This document shows positions 1-9,044 of a stretch of DNA of 32,226 bases, in pieces. The stretch covers positions 1 through 32,226 of the IMG/VR virus record IMGVR_UViG_3300034198_021783, one strand, 5' to 3'. The notes beneath the pieces were generated by a model. It searched no databases. It was given only the letters and a program-made list of their open reading frames with translations, and had not been told where the DNA came from. The position numbers were made by a program, and so were the translations under genes. Source of the stretch: a virus. Within the stretch, counting starts at the first letter, position 1, and every line of letters begins with the position of its first letter.

Positions 1-3000
1 ACAGCATCAAATAATAGATATACAACATCTTCTCCACATCCATTTATTGCAGGAGATCCTGTTATTTTTACAGGAACAGTTTTTGCAAGTAGCGGAATTA
101 CAACTAATACAACTTATTGGATTTTAGATGTACCTACTTCAGATACATTTAGACTAACTGAAGAGTATGGAGGCGTAGATCCAATCGATATTACTCTAAA
201 TGGATCTGGATCGATGACTGTTATGTATTCGTATGATGAAACATCTTGTCTTAGAGATGCTTTAGCATATATTGATGCACTTATTGATGATCTAAATTTT
301 GTAGGAAATTATAAATCTATCAGAGCGGCAGTACAATATGTTAATGCTGTTGACGGATCAGAAATGTCAAATATGTTCTTTGTAGGTAACGGTACTGGGT
401 TAAGAAACTGTACAATGACTGGATTAACAGGAACTTTAAGCCCTGCAAATGTTTATGGAACACAACGACCAACTGCTGGTGCTTATACATCACTTAATCC
501 TGGTTTTGGTCCAGCTGATAGTAAAGTTTGGATTAAAGAAAGATCACATTACTCACAAAACTGTACAATGTTTGGTACAGCATGTACTGGTGCTAAAATT
601 GATTCTTCACTTCACGAGGGTGGAAACAAGTCAATGGTTAAGAACGACTATACAACTATCCTCAGTGATGGTATCGGTGTATGGTGTACAGGACAAGACT
701 CACTTGTAGAACTTGTATCAGTGTTTAATTATTATGGTTACGCAGGTTATATTGCTGAACTAGGTGGACGTATTCGTGCTACTAACGGTAACTCATCATA
801 TGGTACATACGGTGTTATTGCTGAAGGTGTTGATACATACGAAATACCTTTATATGCAACTTTAAATAATCGTGGTAACCAAGCAACTATCGGATTAGTA
901 CTAACAGATAGTATTGATAAAGTTCTTAGATTTGAATATACTAATGCCGGAATAGGTTATACCAATTACGTTCCAGACATAAGTGGAGCAGGATTTAATG
1001 CTTCTGCTATAGGTGACGAATTCCGAGATCAAGGTGTATTTGAAACTAGACTTATTGATTTAGACGACGGCAACGATGTCGGCGGCGACGGCTATATAAC
1101 TTTTGCAAACGTAGCACAGACTGGAGATAATACATTTATTACTATTGCTGCTACGGATACACAATTAAGTCCTGCATACATAGGAATGAGATGTTTTCTA
1201 ACAGCAGGAACTGGCGCAGGTCAGTATGGTTGGGTAGTAACATATAACAACGGTAGTAAGATTGCTAAAATTGCTAAAGAATCATTTACAACATTAACTG
1301 TTACTGCTATCGCAAATACAAACGACTTATTAACTGTAGCAAGTACAGCAACACTATATGTTGGTATGCCTATTTACTTAGGAACTGGGGCAACAAACGG
1401 TCTATCAGCAAATACACTTTATTATATTATTGCTGCTAACTTCTCAAGTACACAGTTCGCAGTAAGCACATCTCCGAGCGGTGGTGCTGTTAATGTTACA
1501 GCCGATGCTAGTGGACTAACTATTCCTCTTTACGCAGCAGGTTGGGATCATGTAATTCCAGGAACTTCTATTGAGACTGTTCTTGATCTTACTACTGGTT
1601 ATATTTTAGAGCCAAGACTAACTTATTCTGCTCCAGGATTTAGATCACAAGCTTCTACACTTTCTGCTTCAACAACATGGGGTAAAGTTGCTTATGCCGC
1701 AAATAATTATGTTGCAATTACAAGCAACGGTAACAATACATCATATTCAACTACTGGAGCAACATGGAATAATTCGGGTAACTTACCAGCTTCAAGTACA
1801 TGGGCTGATGTTATTTACGGCGGTGGACAAGGTGCTACTGTTACTGCTACTATTGGCGGTTTAGGTGGAGCAGGTGCTGTACTTAGTGTAACAATGGGTG
1901 AGTTCAATACGAACGGTGATCCGTTACCAGACCAAGTATGGTATGTAAATGTTCTTGATGGTGGATATGGATATAGCTCACCACCGACTATTGAATTTAC
2001 TGGCGGTGGCGGCGGATCTGGAACTGTAGCAGTTGCTAAAGTTCTTGACGGTGTTATTACTGAAGTAATTGTTGAGATTCCAGGATCAGGATATTTAAGT
2101 ACACCATCGGCCGCAGCAAGAACAGATATTATGACAGGTTTAGTAATAGAAACATATGGTCAAGATTATGTTCTCTCTACTACAACTGCTACAGTAACAG
2201 GGGGTGGAGCAACCTCCCAAGCAACACTTACTGTAGACACTATTACAAATGGTGGTGTAACAGAAATATCAATAGACGACGGTGGAGAAGGTTATACTTC
2301 AGTACCTACTATTACAATACTTGATACTAATGCTAAATTCCTTGCAGTCAGAACAGCAGGCGGAAATAACGCTGCTTATAAAACTGTTAGTAATCTAGGT
2401 ATATCAGCGTGGTCAACTTCAGTAGGATTATTACCTTCAGGAACTTATGCTTCATTAGCGTATGGATCTAATATTTGGGTTACTGTAGGAGGAACTGGTA
2501 GTGCAGCTTCCACAACTGACGGTGATACTTGGGTATCAAGATCTATTGGTACAACTTCAGGAACTTGGTCAGATGTAACGTACGGTAATGGAACATTTGT
2601 TGCGGTATCAACAGGTGATAATAAAACTTCTTATTCTAATAACGGAATTACATGGACTGCTGGTGGAACATTACCAAGTTCAACAACCTGGACTAGTGTT
2701 GCTTATGGTAACGGTAGATTTGTTGCTATTGCGAGCGGTGGACGTACTGTAGCGTATAGCATTGATAAAGGTATTACATGGACCGCAGTTACTCCAGGAT
2801 TACCATCAAGTGCTACATGGTCTAAGATTGGTTATGGACAAGGTTTATTTGTTGCTGTCGCAAGTGGTAGTACAACTGCTGCTACAAGTCCAGACGGTAT
2901 TGTATGGACTACAAGAACATTGTCTGCAAGTTCTAATTGGAATGATATTGTATTTGGTAATCCAAATAGTACACCACGTTGGGTAGCTATTTCTAACAGT

Positions 3001-4314
3001 TCAGGTCAAGTTGCTTCATTAATAAAAACAGGAGGAAGAACTGAAGCTAGAGCAAGAATTGCATCTAATGTAATGACAGAAATTAGAATAACAGAACCAG
3101 GTTCTGGATATCCAAAGGGATCAGTTTCTGCTACTACAGTTACTACAAATCTTATTACTACTAATGATACTTCTAACTTAACAAATAGTCAGCCAATTGA
3201 ATTCACTGGATTAGATGATTATGGCTTAATAACTAATGTAACTTATTATGTAATAGGATCAACTATAGTTACAGATACATCATTTAAAGTATCAGCAATA
3301 TCAGGTAGTTCTACTCCAGTTACATTATCAACTGGTACAGGACTAACAGGAACTTATAGAGCAGGACCCACTATTACAATTACAGATCCTAATAATACTG
3401 TTGAAGCAGCTACTCGTGTAAGATTAGGAGACGGCGTATTAGGTACACCATCTTTATCTAATCAAGGTACAGGAAATACAACTGCTACTGCTTCTATTAC
3501 AGGTGACGGTAATGCTGATTTATATCAGCCAGGTAACTTTGTAAACGTTAGAGATGTTTATGAGATGCCAATAGCAGGTGCAAATATTGAATTTGCAGGT
3601 ATTCCTGGAGAATATTTCAAACTAGTTGCTGTATCTAATGTATTAGGTATCGCCGGTGATTACACAGCAACATGGCAAATTAATCCAGCACTTACAACAT
3701 TAAATGCTCCTGCTGATGGTGATTTACTTACTACAAGAATTAAGTATTCACAAGTACGTTTAACAGGACATGACTTCTTGTATATTGGTACAGGTAATTT
3801 TGAAGAAACTAATTATCCAAATGTTGATTCTTCAACTGCTATACAAGCTAATCAGACGTATGCTACAGCAGGAGGTAGAGTATTCTTTACTTCAACTGAC
3901 CAAGACGGTAACTTTAACGTAGGTAACTTGTTCGGAGTTCAACAGTCAACAGGTACTGCTACATTGAATGCTTCGGCATTTAATCTAAGTGGACTACAGA
4001 GCTTACAACTTGGATCGTTCTCTGTAGGTGCAAGTAGTGCTATTATTACACAATTTAGCACTGATCCATATTTTACTGCTAATAGTGATAGCGTCTTACC
4101 AACTCAAAGAGCTATTAAATCTTACATTACTGCACAAATTGGTGGTGGACAGAGCTCATTAAACGTAAATACACTAACTGCCGGTGTAATCTATGTTGCT
4201 AATAACACAATATCGACAACATCCGGTGAACAAATAAATGTTAAAGCAAAAATGAATTTTACAGGCGGTATTGACGGGGCTCCCGTAGCACTTGCCTGGT
4301 TCTTGCAAAGATAA
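1..4314 (+). CDS. Giant virion fibre/adhesin protein, 5'-truncated by the window edge
   Basis: The frame is open from base 1, so the ATG at 214 is internal; 1437 residues are visible. The N-terminal third (roughly bases 230-1050) has the Asn/Gly-rich pattern of a right-handed beta-helix and resembles a module common in marine T4-like fibre proteins. Bases about 1900-2340 and 3010-3420 hold repeats ending in a GxGYxxxP motif. Bases about 1630-3000 hold propeller-like repeats of the type YGNGxFVAV...W; the copy at 2758-2781 reads SIDKGITW, an exact Asp-box (SxDxGxTW). The C-terminus (from about 3800) looks like a fibre tip or attachment domain. The likely role is a tail fibre or baseplate-attached adhesin. 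The Asp-box repeats give a fold, not proof of sialidase activity. TAA stop; the next gene follows after 14 bases. Confidence 0.8.
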   Translation, partial: TASNNRYTTSSPHPFIAGDPVIFTGTVFASSGITTNTTYWILDVPTSDTFRLTEEYGGVDPIDITLNGSGSMTVMYSYDETSCLRDALAYIDALIDDLNFVGNYKSIRAAVQYVNAVDGSEMSNMFFVGNGTGLRNCTMTGLTGTLSPANVYGTQRPTAGAYTSLNPGFGPADSKVWIKERSHYSQNCTMFGTACTGAKIDSSLHEGGNKSMVKNDYTTILSDGIGVWCTGQDSLVELVSVFNYYGYAGYIAELGGRIRATNGNSSYGTYGVIAEGVDTYEIPLYATLNNRGNQATIGLVLTDSIDKVLRFEYTNAGIGYTNYVPDISGAGFNASAIGDEFRDQGVFETRLIDLDDGNDVGGDGYITFANVAQTGDNTFITIAATDTQLSPAYIGMRCFLTAGTGAGQYGWVVTYNNGSKIAKIAKESFTTLTVTAIANTNDLLTVASTATLYVGMPIYLGTGATNGLSANTLYYIIAANFSSTQFAVSTSPSGGAVNVTADASGLTIPLYAAGWDHVIPGTSIETVLDLTTGYILEPRLTYSAPGFRSQASTLSASTTWGKVAYAANNYVAITSNGNNTSYSTTGATWNNSGNLPASSTWADVIYGGGQGATVTATIGGLGGAGAVLSVTMGEFNTNGDPLPDQVWYVNVLDGGYGYSSPPTIEFTGGGGGSGTVAVAKVLDGVITEVIVEIPGSGYLSTPSAAARTDIMTGLVIETYGQDYVLSTTTATVTGGGATSQATLTVDTITNGGVTEISIDDGGEGYTSVPTITILDTNAKFLAVRTAGGNNAAYKTVSNLGISAWSTSVGLLPSGTYASLAYGSNIWVTVGGTGSAASTTDGDTWVSRSIGTTSGTWSDVTYGNGTFVAVSTGDNKTSYSNNGITWTAGGTLPSSTTWTSVAYGNGRFVAIASGGRTVAYSIDKGITWTAVTPGLPSSATWSKIGYGQGLFVAVASGSTTAATSPDGIVWTTRTLSASSNWNDIVFGNPNSTPRWVAISNSSGQVASLIKTGGRTEARARIASNVMTEIRITEPGSGYPKGSVSATTVTTNLITTNDTSNLTNSQPIEFTGLDDYGLITNVTYYVIGSTIVTDTSFKVSAISGSSTPVTLSTGTGLTGTYRAGPTITITDPNNTVEAATRVRLGDGVLGTPSLSNQGTGNTTATASITGDGNADLYQPGNFVNVRDVYEMPIAGANIEFAGIPGEYFKLVAVSNVLGIAGDYTATWQINPALTTLNAPADGDLLTTRIKYSQVRLTGHDFLYIGTGNFEETNYPNVDSSTAIQANQTYATAGGRVFFTSTDQDGNFNVGNLFGVQQSTGTATLNASAFNLSGLQSLQLGSFSVGASSAIITQFSTDPYFTANSDSVLPTQRAIKSYITAQIGGGQSSLNVNTLTAGVIYVANNTISTTSGEQINVKAKMNFTGGIDGAPVALAWFLQR

Positions 4315-4328
4315 CGGAGAAAAAAACA

Positions 4329-4655
4329 ATGGCAACAGGTAGACTTAATACACCATCTCAATTAGCAGCAACAACAAATACTACTGTATACACCGTTCCA
4401 AGCGGATTTTATGCAGTGTTTAATGTTTCTATGACTAATATAACTACATCATCAGTTACAATACGTTTAGCAATATCTACCAGCGGTACCCCAGGATCCT
4501 CTGAATGGATTGAATACGATACTGTTGTACTAGGTAAAGGTGTATTTGAAAGAACTGGATTAGTTCTTGACGCAAATAAAACTGTAGTAGCTTGGGCAAG
4601 TGCTGGTTCAGCAGTAAATGTCACAGTATATGGCATTGAAACATCATTAACTTAA
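4329..4655 (+). CDS. Small virion structural protein (108 aa)
   Basis: This is a short Thr/Ser/Val-rich, beta-strand-type protein with no signal peptide or membrane segment. A good ribosome site (CGGAG, about 10 bases before the ATG) supports the start. It lies 14 bases after the giant fibre gene and 14 before the S74 fibre gene, so it is surely co-transcribed with them. Its alternating hydrophobic and Thr pattern, with a YTVPSGFYAVFNVSMTN segment, resembles small beta-sandwich proteins found among fibre genes of marine T4-like phages. A role as a fibre-associated or decoration protein is inferred from position only. Confidence 0.7.
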   Translation: MATGRLNTPSQLAATTNTTVYTVPSGFYAVFNVSMTNITTSSVTIRLAISTSGTPGSSEWIEYDTVVLGKGVFERTGLVLDANKTVVAWASAGSAVNVTVYGIETSLT

Positions 4656-4669
4656 TAAAGGATTAAAAA

Positions 4670-5671
4670 ATGGCAAGATATAATACAATAACGCCAGTTA
4701 GCACAGTTACAGCAGCTTCAACAATTCCAACTCCGCAAGCTGGTGTTTTTACCTCTTTTACAGGGGCAGCACCGTATACAGTTATACTAGCTGATCCTGG
4801 ACTATATAGAGGTCTTGCTCAAAATTTTTATAATGCAACAAATGGAACAGTTACATTATCTACTCCTGGCGGTTCCATTAAAGGACCAGGGTTTACTACA
4901 GCAGGCACACAAACTATGCCTCAACATGCTACCTATACTATTACTTCTGATGGTACAGATTATATTATAACCAATAACGAAGGTGGTCCTCAGTTAGCAA
5001 CATCATTTACAGTAAGTGGTACTTTTACTGCTCAATCTACAATTAGTATGAGTCCTGCTAGTGCTAATATTACAATGAGTCCAACAGGTACAGGTAATGT
5101 AGTTATGAGTCCTGCTACTGCCGGAACTATTGACAATATGAGCATAGGTGTAACTACAAATGCTGCTGGAAGATTTACTACATTAACATCAACTAGTACA
5201 ACTAGTCTTGCAGGATTTACATCTTCAGCAGCGTCTCAAGTAAATAGTACTTTAGGTTGTAATGGTGTTGTTAGTTTTACAAGCGGCACAGCATCAAGTA
5301 CAACAGGTAATGGTACTTTAGTTGTTACAGGTGGTGTCGGTGTTAGTGGTCAAGTAACTTGTGGAACATTGAGTGCTACCACAGTTAACGAAACATCTAG
5401 TATTACTTTAAAGGAAAATCTTAATCCTATAACTAATGCTCTTGATTCTATCTTACAATTATCAGCATTTACATATGATCGTAAGGATGGTAGTAGCAAA
5501 AGCGAAGCCGGACTTATTGCTGAAGAAGTGTTTCCTGTTTTACCAAACTTAGTCACATTAGACGAAGAAGGAAACCCGAGCGGAATTAAATATACTAAAC
5601 TAACAGCTTACTTAATAGAGGCAGTTAAAGAATTGACTAAAGAAATACAGGAATTAAAAGGTAAACACTAA
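4670..5671 (+). CDS. Fibre protein with C-terminal S74 intramolecular chaperone
   Basis: The first 235 residues are repetitive and Thr/Ser/Gly-rich, including three MSP-type repeats (residues about 127-148), as in a trimeric fibre shaft. Residues 243-333 match the Peptidase_S74 domain: SSITLKENL at 243-251, then GLIAEEVFPVLP, IKYTKLTAYLIEAV and a Lys/Glu-rich coiled coil at the end. In phage endosialidases this domain trimerises the fibre and then cuts itself off with a Ser-Lys pair five residues apart; S243 and K248 have that spacing, so cleavage before S243 is predicted. The ribosome site AAAGGA precedes the ATG. The stop codon abuts the start of the first glycine-rich adhesin gene. Confidence 0.87.
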   Translation: MARYNTITPVSTVTAASTIPTPQAGVFTSFTGAAPYTVILADPGLYRGLAQNFYNATNGTVTLSTPGGSIKGPGFTTAGTQTMPQHATYTITSDGTDYIITNNEGGPQLATSFTVSGTFTAQSTISMSPASANITMSPTGTGNVVMSPATAGTIDNMSIGVTTNAAGRFTTLTSTSTTSLAGFTSSAASQVNSTLGCNGVVSFTSGTASSTTGNGTLVVTGGVGVSGQVTCGTLSATTVNETSSITLKENLNPITNALDSILQLSAFTYDRKDGSSKSEAGLIAEEVFPVLPNLVTLDEEGNPSGIKYTKLTAYLIEAVKELTKEIQELKGKH

Positions 5672-6748
5672 ATGGCAACACTCCAATCGAGTACTTTTAC
5701 TGATTTAACACTACCACTAGGAACTACAGCTCAAAGACCGGCTAGTCCAACTTTAGGTATGATGAGATACAATACTGATATAAGTTTATTAGAGTATTAT
5801 GATGGAACAAACTGGAGACCAGTTACTGGATACAGTTCAGGAGTTATTGGATCTGGTGGAACTATTTCTGTAAGAGGTGGAAATAATCCAGGAATTGTTC
5901 ATTCCTTTACAGCAGTTGGAGCAGCTACATTTACGCCGTCATTTACCGGATGGGTTCAAGTATTAATTGTCGCAGGTGGTGCCGCAGCAGGAGGCTCAAG
6001 TTGGAGTGGTGGCGGCGGCGGTGGTGGAGTGATTTATAATCGTGCCTACCCTGTTACTGCTGGTGTTGGTATTCCATTAACTGTCGGTGGCGGTGGTCCT
6101 GGTAACTCTGCTACAGCAGGCGGCAATTCTATTTTTGGTGTTACAACAGCAACAGGCGGAGGAACAGGCGGTACTTGGGACAGTACAACTCCGGGACGTC
6201 CTGGAGGAAGTGGCGGCGGTGGTGGTAACTCATCTGCAGACGGTAGTAGATTTAGAGTAGCAGGTGGTCCTGGCATAACTGGTCAAGGATTTCCAGGTGG
6301 ATCAGGTGTAAGATTTAATGACGATGGTGAAAATACCCACAACGGTGGTGGTGGTGGCGGAGCAGGAGGTCCTGGTCTAGCTTCACAAGATGAAAATCAA
6401 CAACAAGCTACACACGGCGGTCCTGGAATTGCTCACGATATTTTCGGTGAAGTATTATATTGGGGAGGCGGCGGCGCTAGTGGTCCTCATATTTGCGACG
6501 GCGGAGGCGGCGACGGCGGCGTTGGTGGAGGCGGCGGCGGCTCTGCTCACTTTTGTCCAGGATATGGTCCGGGATTAGGAAATGGTCGAGGTGGTGGACA
6601 AGCATTAAACCAAGGTGGTAATTCTACAAACAGTGATGGTCATGCTCGTTTTGGCGGCAATGGCGGAGCTAACACCGGAGGCGGTGGTGGCAGTGGCGGT
6701 TCTTATCATGGAGCAGGCGGCTCAGGAATAGTTATAGTAAGATATTAA
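5672..6748 (+). CDS. Glycine-rich tail adhesin, paralogue 1
   Basis: Residues 1-60 form a short head ending in a YYDGTNWRPVTG segment, shared with the next two genes. Residues about 78-100 carry an HSFTAVGAATFTP beta segment leading into a VLIVAGG strand. From about residue 100 to the end the protein is dominated by runs of Gly (up to seven) with scattered Trp, His and Asn, closing with GSGIVIVRY. Polyglycine bundles of this kind are known at the receptor-binding tips of T-even-like phages (gp38 of phage S16 is the model), so a host-recognition adhesin is likely. The gene starts directly after the S74 gene's stop, with AAAGG as the ribosome site. GC is raised locally by GGN glycine codons. 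Confidence 0.8.
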   Translation: MATLQSSTFTDLTLPLGTTAQRPASPTLGMMRYNTDISLLEYYDGTNWRPVTGYSSGVIGSGGTISVRGGNNPGIVHSFTAVGAATFTPSFTGWVQVLIVAGGAAAGGSSWSGGGGGGGVIYNRAYPVTAGVGIPLTVGGGGPGNSATAGGNSIFGVTTATGGGTGGTWDSTTPGRPGGSGGGGGNSSADGSRFRVAGGPGITGQGFPGGSGVRFNDDGENTHNGGGGGGAGGPGLASQDENQQQATHGGPGIAHDIFGEVLYWGGGGASGPHICDGGGGDGGVGGGGGGSAHFCPGYGPGLGNGRGGGQALNQGGNSTNSDGHARFGGNGGANTGGGGGSGGSYHGAGGSGIVIVRY

Positions 6749-6788
6749 AGAGAGATTAAATGGCAACATTACAAAATACAACTATTAG
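6731..6788 (+). repeat. 58-base direct repeat at adhesin gene junction, copy 1
   Basis: This segment covers the last codons of adhesin 1, the stop, the ribosome site and the first codons of adhesin 2. It matches 7879-7936 with one mismatch (position 43). It marks the edge of a tandem gene duplication and could allow recombination that adds or removes an adhesin gene. Confidence 0.9.
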
Positions 6789-7896
6789 CGATACTGGATT
6801 TTTAAGACTTCCCCAAGGTGATACTTCCACTAGACCATCTCCAACACCAGGTATGATAAGACTTAACACTAGTAATAATCTTTTAGAATATTATGATAAT
6901 GCAGGTTGGAGACCTGTAACAGGAATAAGCAAAGGATCAATAGGCTCAGGTGGAAATACCATTCTTTTTGCCGGATCAAATGTTGGTCGTGCTAATAGTG
7001 TAGTTCATATGTTTACATCAGCAGGATCTCATACATTTACTCCTGCATTTACCGGTACAGTTGAAGTTTTAGTTATTGGAGGTGGTGCTTCTGGTGGAGG
7101 ACACTTAGGTGCTGGAGGTGGAGCCGGTGGCGTAACTTTTAATCGTGCTTTTCCAGTTACATCAGGATCGGGTATAGGTATAACAGTAGCAGGAACAGCA
7201 GCAAGACCTCCAGCTTATTCACAGTCCTCAACTCCTGGAAGTAATACTGTATTTGGTTCAATCACAGCTAATGGCGGCGGCGGCGGTGGATCATGGGATG
7301 GATATGCAGGTCGTCCTGGTGCTTCTGGTGGCGGCGGCTGTCCTGGCAGCAATGGCGCAGGATCAAACAATCATACCGGACCTAATGATAGTCGTAACAA
7401 AAATATGGGTGGACGCGGTGTTGCCGGTCAAGGTTTTCCAGGTGGATCAGGAATTAGATTTAATCGTCAAGGCGAGGATATGCATGGTGCCGGAGGAGGC
7501 GGCGGAGCAGGAGGCCCAGGGTTCAGTCATATGGACGATTGCCGTCAAGGATTACTAGCAGACGGCGGCCCTGGAATTGCTAACGACATTATGGGATATA
7601 CCTTATATTGGGGAGGTGGCGGCGGCGGCTCTATTCATCACGGTAATAGTACATTAGCAGCATCTGGTGGAATTGGCGGTGGTGGTGGATCAACTCAAAC
7701 TCACGGTGGTCCGAGATATCCTGGATCACAACATGGACCTAATAGTGTAGGTGGAGGAATGGCACTAAACTCAGGAGCAGGTGGTGCTAGTCATTATCAC
7801 GGAGGTAATGCTGGTGATAATACTGGCGGCGGTGGTGGCGGAGCATATGGCGAAGCAGGAAACGGCGGCTCAGGTATTGTTATAGTAAGATATTAA
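6760..7896 (+). CDS. Glycine-rich tail adhesin, paralogue 2
   Basis: The architecture is the same as the preceding gene: an N-terminal head with LEYYDNAGWRPVTG, an HMFTSAGSHTFTP segment, then a long polyglycine region with HH, HG and WD insertions, and the same GSGIVIVRY end. It has 378 residues. The ribosome site is AGAGAG just before the ATG; this leader is repeated almost exactly before the third copy. Differences from its paralogues cluster in the loops between glycine runs, as expected if those loops contact the receptor. The receptor-binding role is inferred from family resemblance. Confidence 0.8.
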   Translation: MATLQNTTISDTGFLRLPQGDTSTRPSPTPGMIRLNTSNNLLEYYDNAGWRPVTGISKGSIGSGGNTILFAGSNVGRANSVVHMFTSAGSHTFTPAFTGTVEVLVIGGGASGGGHLGAGGGAGGVTFNRAFPVTSGSGIGITVAGTAARPPAYSQSSTPGSNTVFGSITANGGGGGGSWDGYAGRPGASGGGGCPGSNGAGSNNHTGPNDSRNKNMGGRGVAGQGFPGGSGIRFNRQGEDMHGAGGGGGAGGPGFSHMDDCRQGLLADGGPGIANDIMGYTLYWGGGGGGSIHHGNSTLAASGGIGGGGGSTQTHGGPRYPGSQHGPNSVGGGMALNSGAGGASHYHGGNAGDNTGGGGGGAYGEAGNGGSGIVIVRY

Positions 7897-7936
7897 AGAG
7901 AGATTAAATGGCAACATTACGAAATACAACTATTAG
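7879..7936 (+). repeat. 58-base direct repeat at adhesin gene junction, copy 2
   Basis: This is the second copy of the 6731-6788 repeat, spanning the end of adhesin 2 and the start of adhesin 3. The distance between copies (1148 bases) equals one adhesin gene plus its spacer. Confidence 0.9.
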
Positions 7937-9044
7937 TGGAACAGGAACAATCCTAACTCCAAACAATACTCAAAGTACTTCTGGGGCAACTGGAAAATTA
8001 AGATATAGTAGTGCGAACTCACAAAACACTTTAGAATTTTTTGACGGTACTACTTGGAGACCTGTAACAGGATTTAGCCAAGGCCTTGTAGGTACAGGTG
8101 GTAATCAAATTAATTATGTACCCGGTGGCGGCATAGTTCATATTTTTACAGCAGTAGGAGGTCATACATTTACTCCCACATTCACTGGAACTGTAGACGT
8201 TCTAGTTGTCGCTGGCGGCGGCGGCGGCGGATCAAGCTGGGGTGGCGGCGGTGGCGGTGGCGGCGTTATTAGCAGTCGTTCATATCCTGTTAGCAACGGT
8301 ACTGGCATTCCGATTACAGTTGGCGGTGGTGGTGCTGGAACAGCAAATGGCAGTAATACAGTGTTCGGTGCTCTTACAGCAACTGGTGGCGGTCAGGGTG
8401 GAACTTGGGCACAAGGACAAAATGGTCTATTAGGATCACCTACAGCAGGACGTCCTGGAGGAAGTGGCGGCGGTGGCTCCAACACAGGCGACGGAACCGA
8501 TAGTAGAATAAGAAGTTATGGCGGTCTTAGCGTATCAGGCCAAGGATATCCGGGTGGATCTGGTGTAAGATTTAATGCTGATACTGAAAACACTCACAAC
8601 GGCGGCGCCGGCGGTGGAGCCGGAGGCGGCGGTGGATCCGCACCTGATGGTAGACAGAATTATAGAGGTAGCTTTAGAAGTGATCAAGTTTGCGGCGGCG
8701 CCGGCAGAGCATCTGATATGACAGGACAAATGTTATATTGGGGTGGCGGTGGAGGTGGTGGTGGTCACCTTGGCTGGGGTTCTTATTGCGGAGGTATCGG
8801 CGGAGGAGGTGGTGGTGGATATCATCACGCAGGTCCGTATGGAAATCAAAACGCGACCAACCCACAAAATACATTAACAGGCAACGTAGCGGGTCGACAA
8901 TTTGAGGGCGGTGGACAAGCGTGGAACAATGGAGCAACATGTAATCCTACCGTCGGTGGCGGCAATGGTGGTGATAATACCGGTGGTGGATCTGGAGGAC
9001 ATGGCGGAACTGGCGGCTCAGGAATCGTAGTAGTTAGATATTAA
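7908..9044 (+). CDS. Glycine-rich tail adhesin, paralogue 3
   Basis: This is the third tandem copy (378 residues), starting MATLRNTTISG and ending GGSGIVVVRY. It keeps the WRPVTG head, the GGHTFTPTFTGTVDVLVV segment and a polyglycine body with long GGC/GGT codon runs (for example around 8213-8270). Like the other two it has an LYWGGGG element, here near base 8735. Its last four bases overlap the 3' end of the convergent gene on the minus strand. A terminator hairpin follows at 9052-9081, so this is the last gene of the left-hand fibre operon. Confidence 0.8.
   Translation: MATLRNTTISGTGTILTPNNTQSTSGATGKLRYSSANSQNTLEFFDGTTWRPVTGFSQGLVGTGGNQINYVPGGGIVHIFTAVGGHTFTPTFTGTVDVLVVAGGGGGGSSWGGGGGGGGVISSRSYPVSNGTGIPITVGGGGAGTANGSNTVFGALTATGGGQGGTWAQGQNGLLGSPTAGRPGGSGGGGSNTGDGTDSRIRSYGGLSVSGQGYPGGSGVRFNADTENTHNGGAGGGAGGGGGSAPDGRQNYRGSFRSDQVCGGAGRASDMTGQMLYWGGGGGGGGHLGWGSYCGGIGGGGGGGYHHAGPYGNQNATNPQNTLTGNVAGRQFEGGGQAWNNGATCNPTVGGGNGGDNTGGGSGGHGGTGGSGIVVVRY

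Noticed and set aside
2758-2781. Asp-box taken as evidence of sialidase activity
   Set aside because: Asp-boxes mark a propeller fold; no sialidase catalytic arginine triad or FRIP motif is visible.
6046-6276. Proline-rich minus-strand frame inside adhesin 1
   Set aside because: Its polyproline is simply the complement of polyglycine codons.
8213-8270. GGC/GGT trinucleotide array considered as a CRISPR or regulatory repeat
   Set aside because: It lies in frame within the adhesin gene and encodes polyglycine; there are no spacers or palindromic repeats.
8674-8940. 88-aa minus-strand frame inside adhesin 3
   Set aside because: It mirrors GGN glycine codons of the plus-strand gene, is rich in His and Arg from low-complexity DNA and has no start context.
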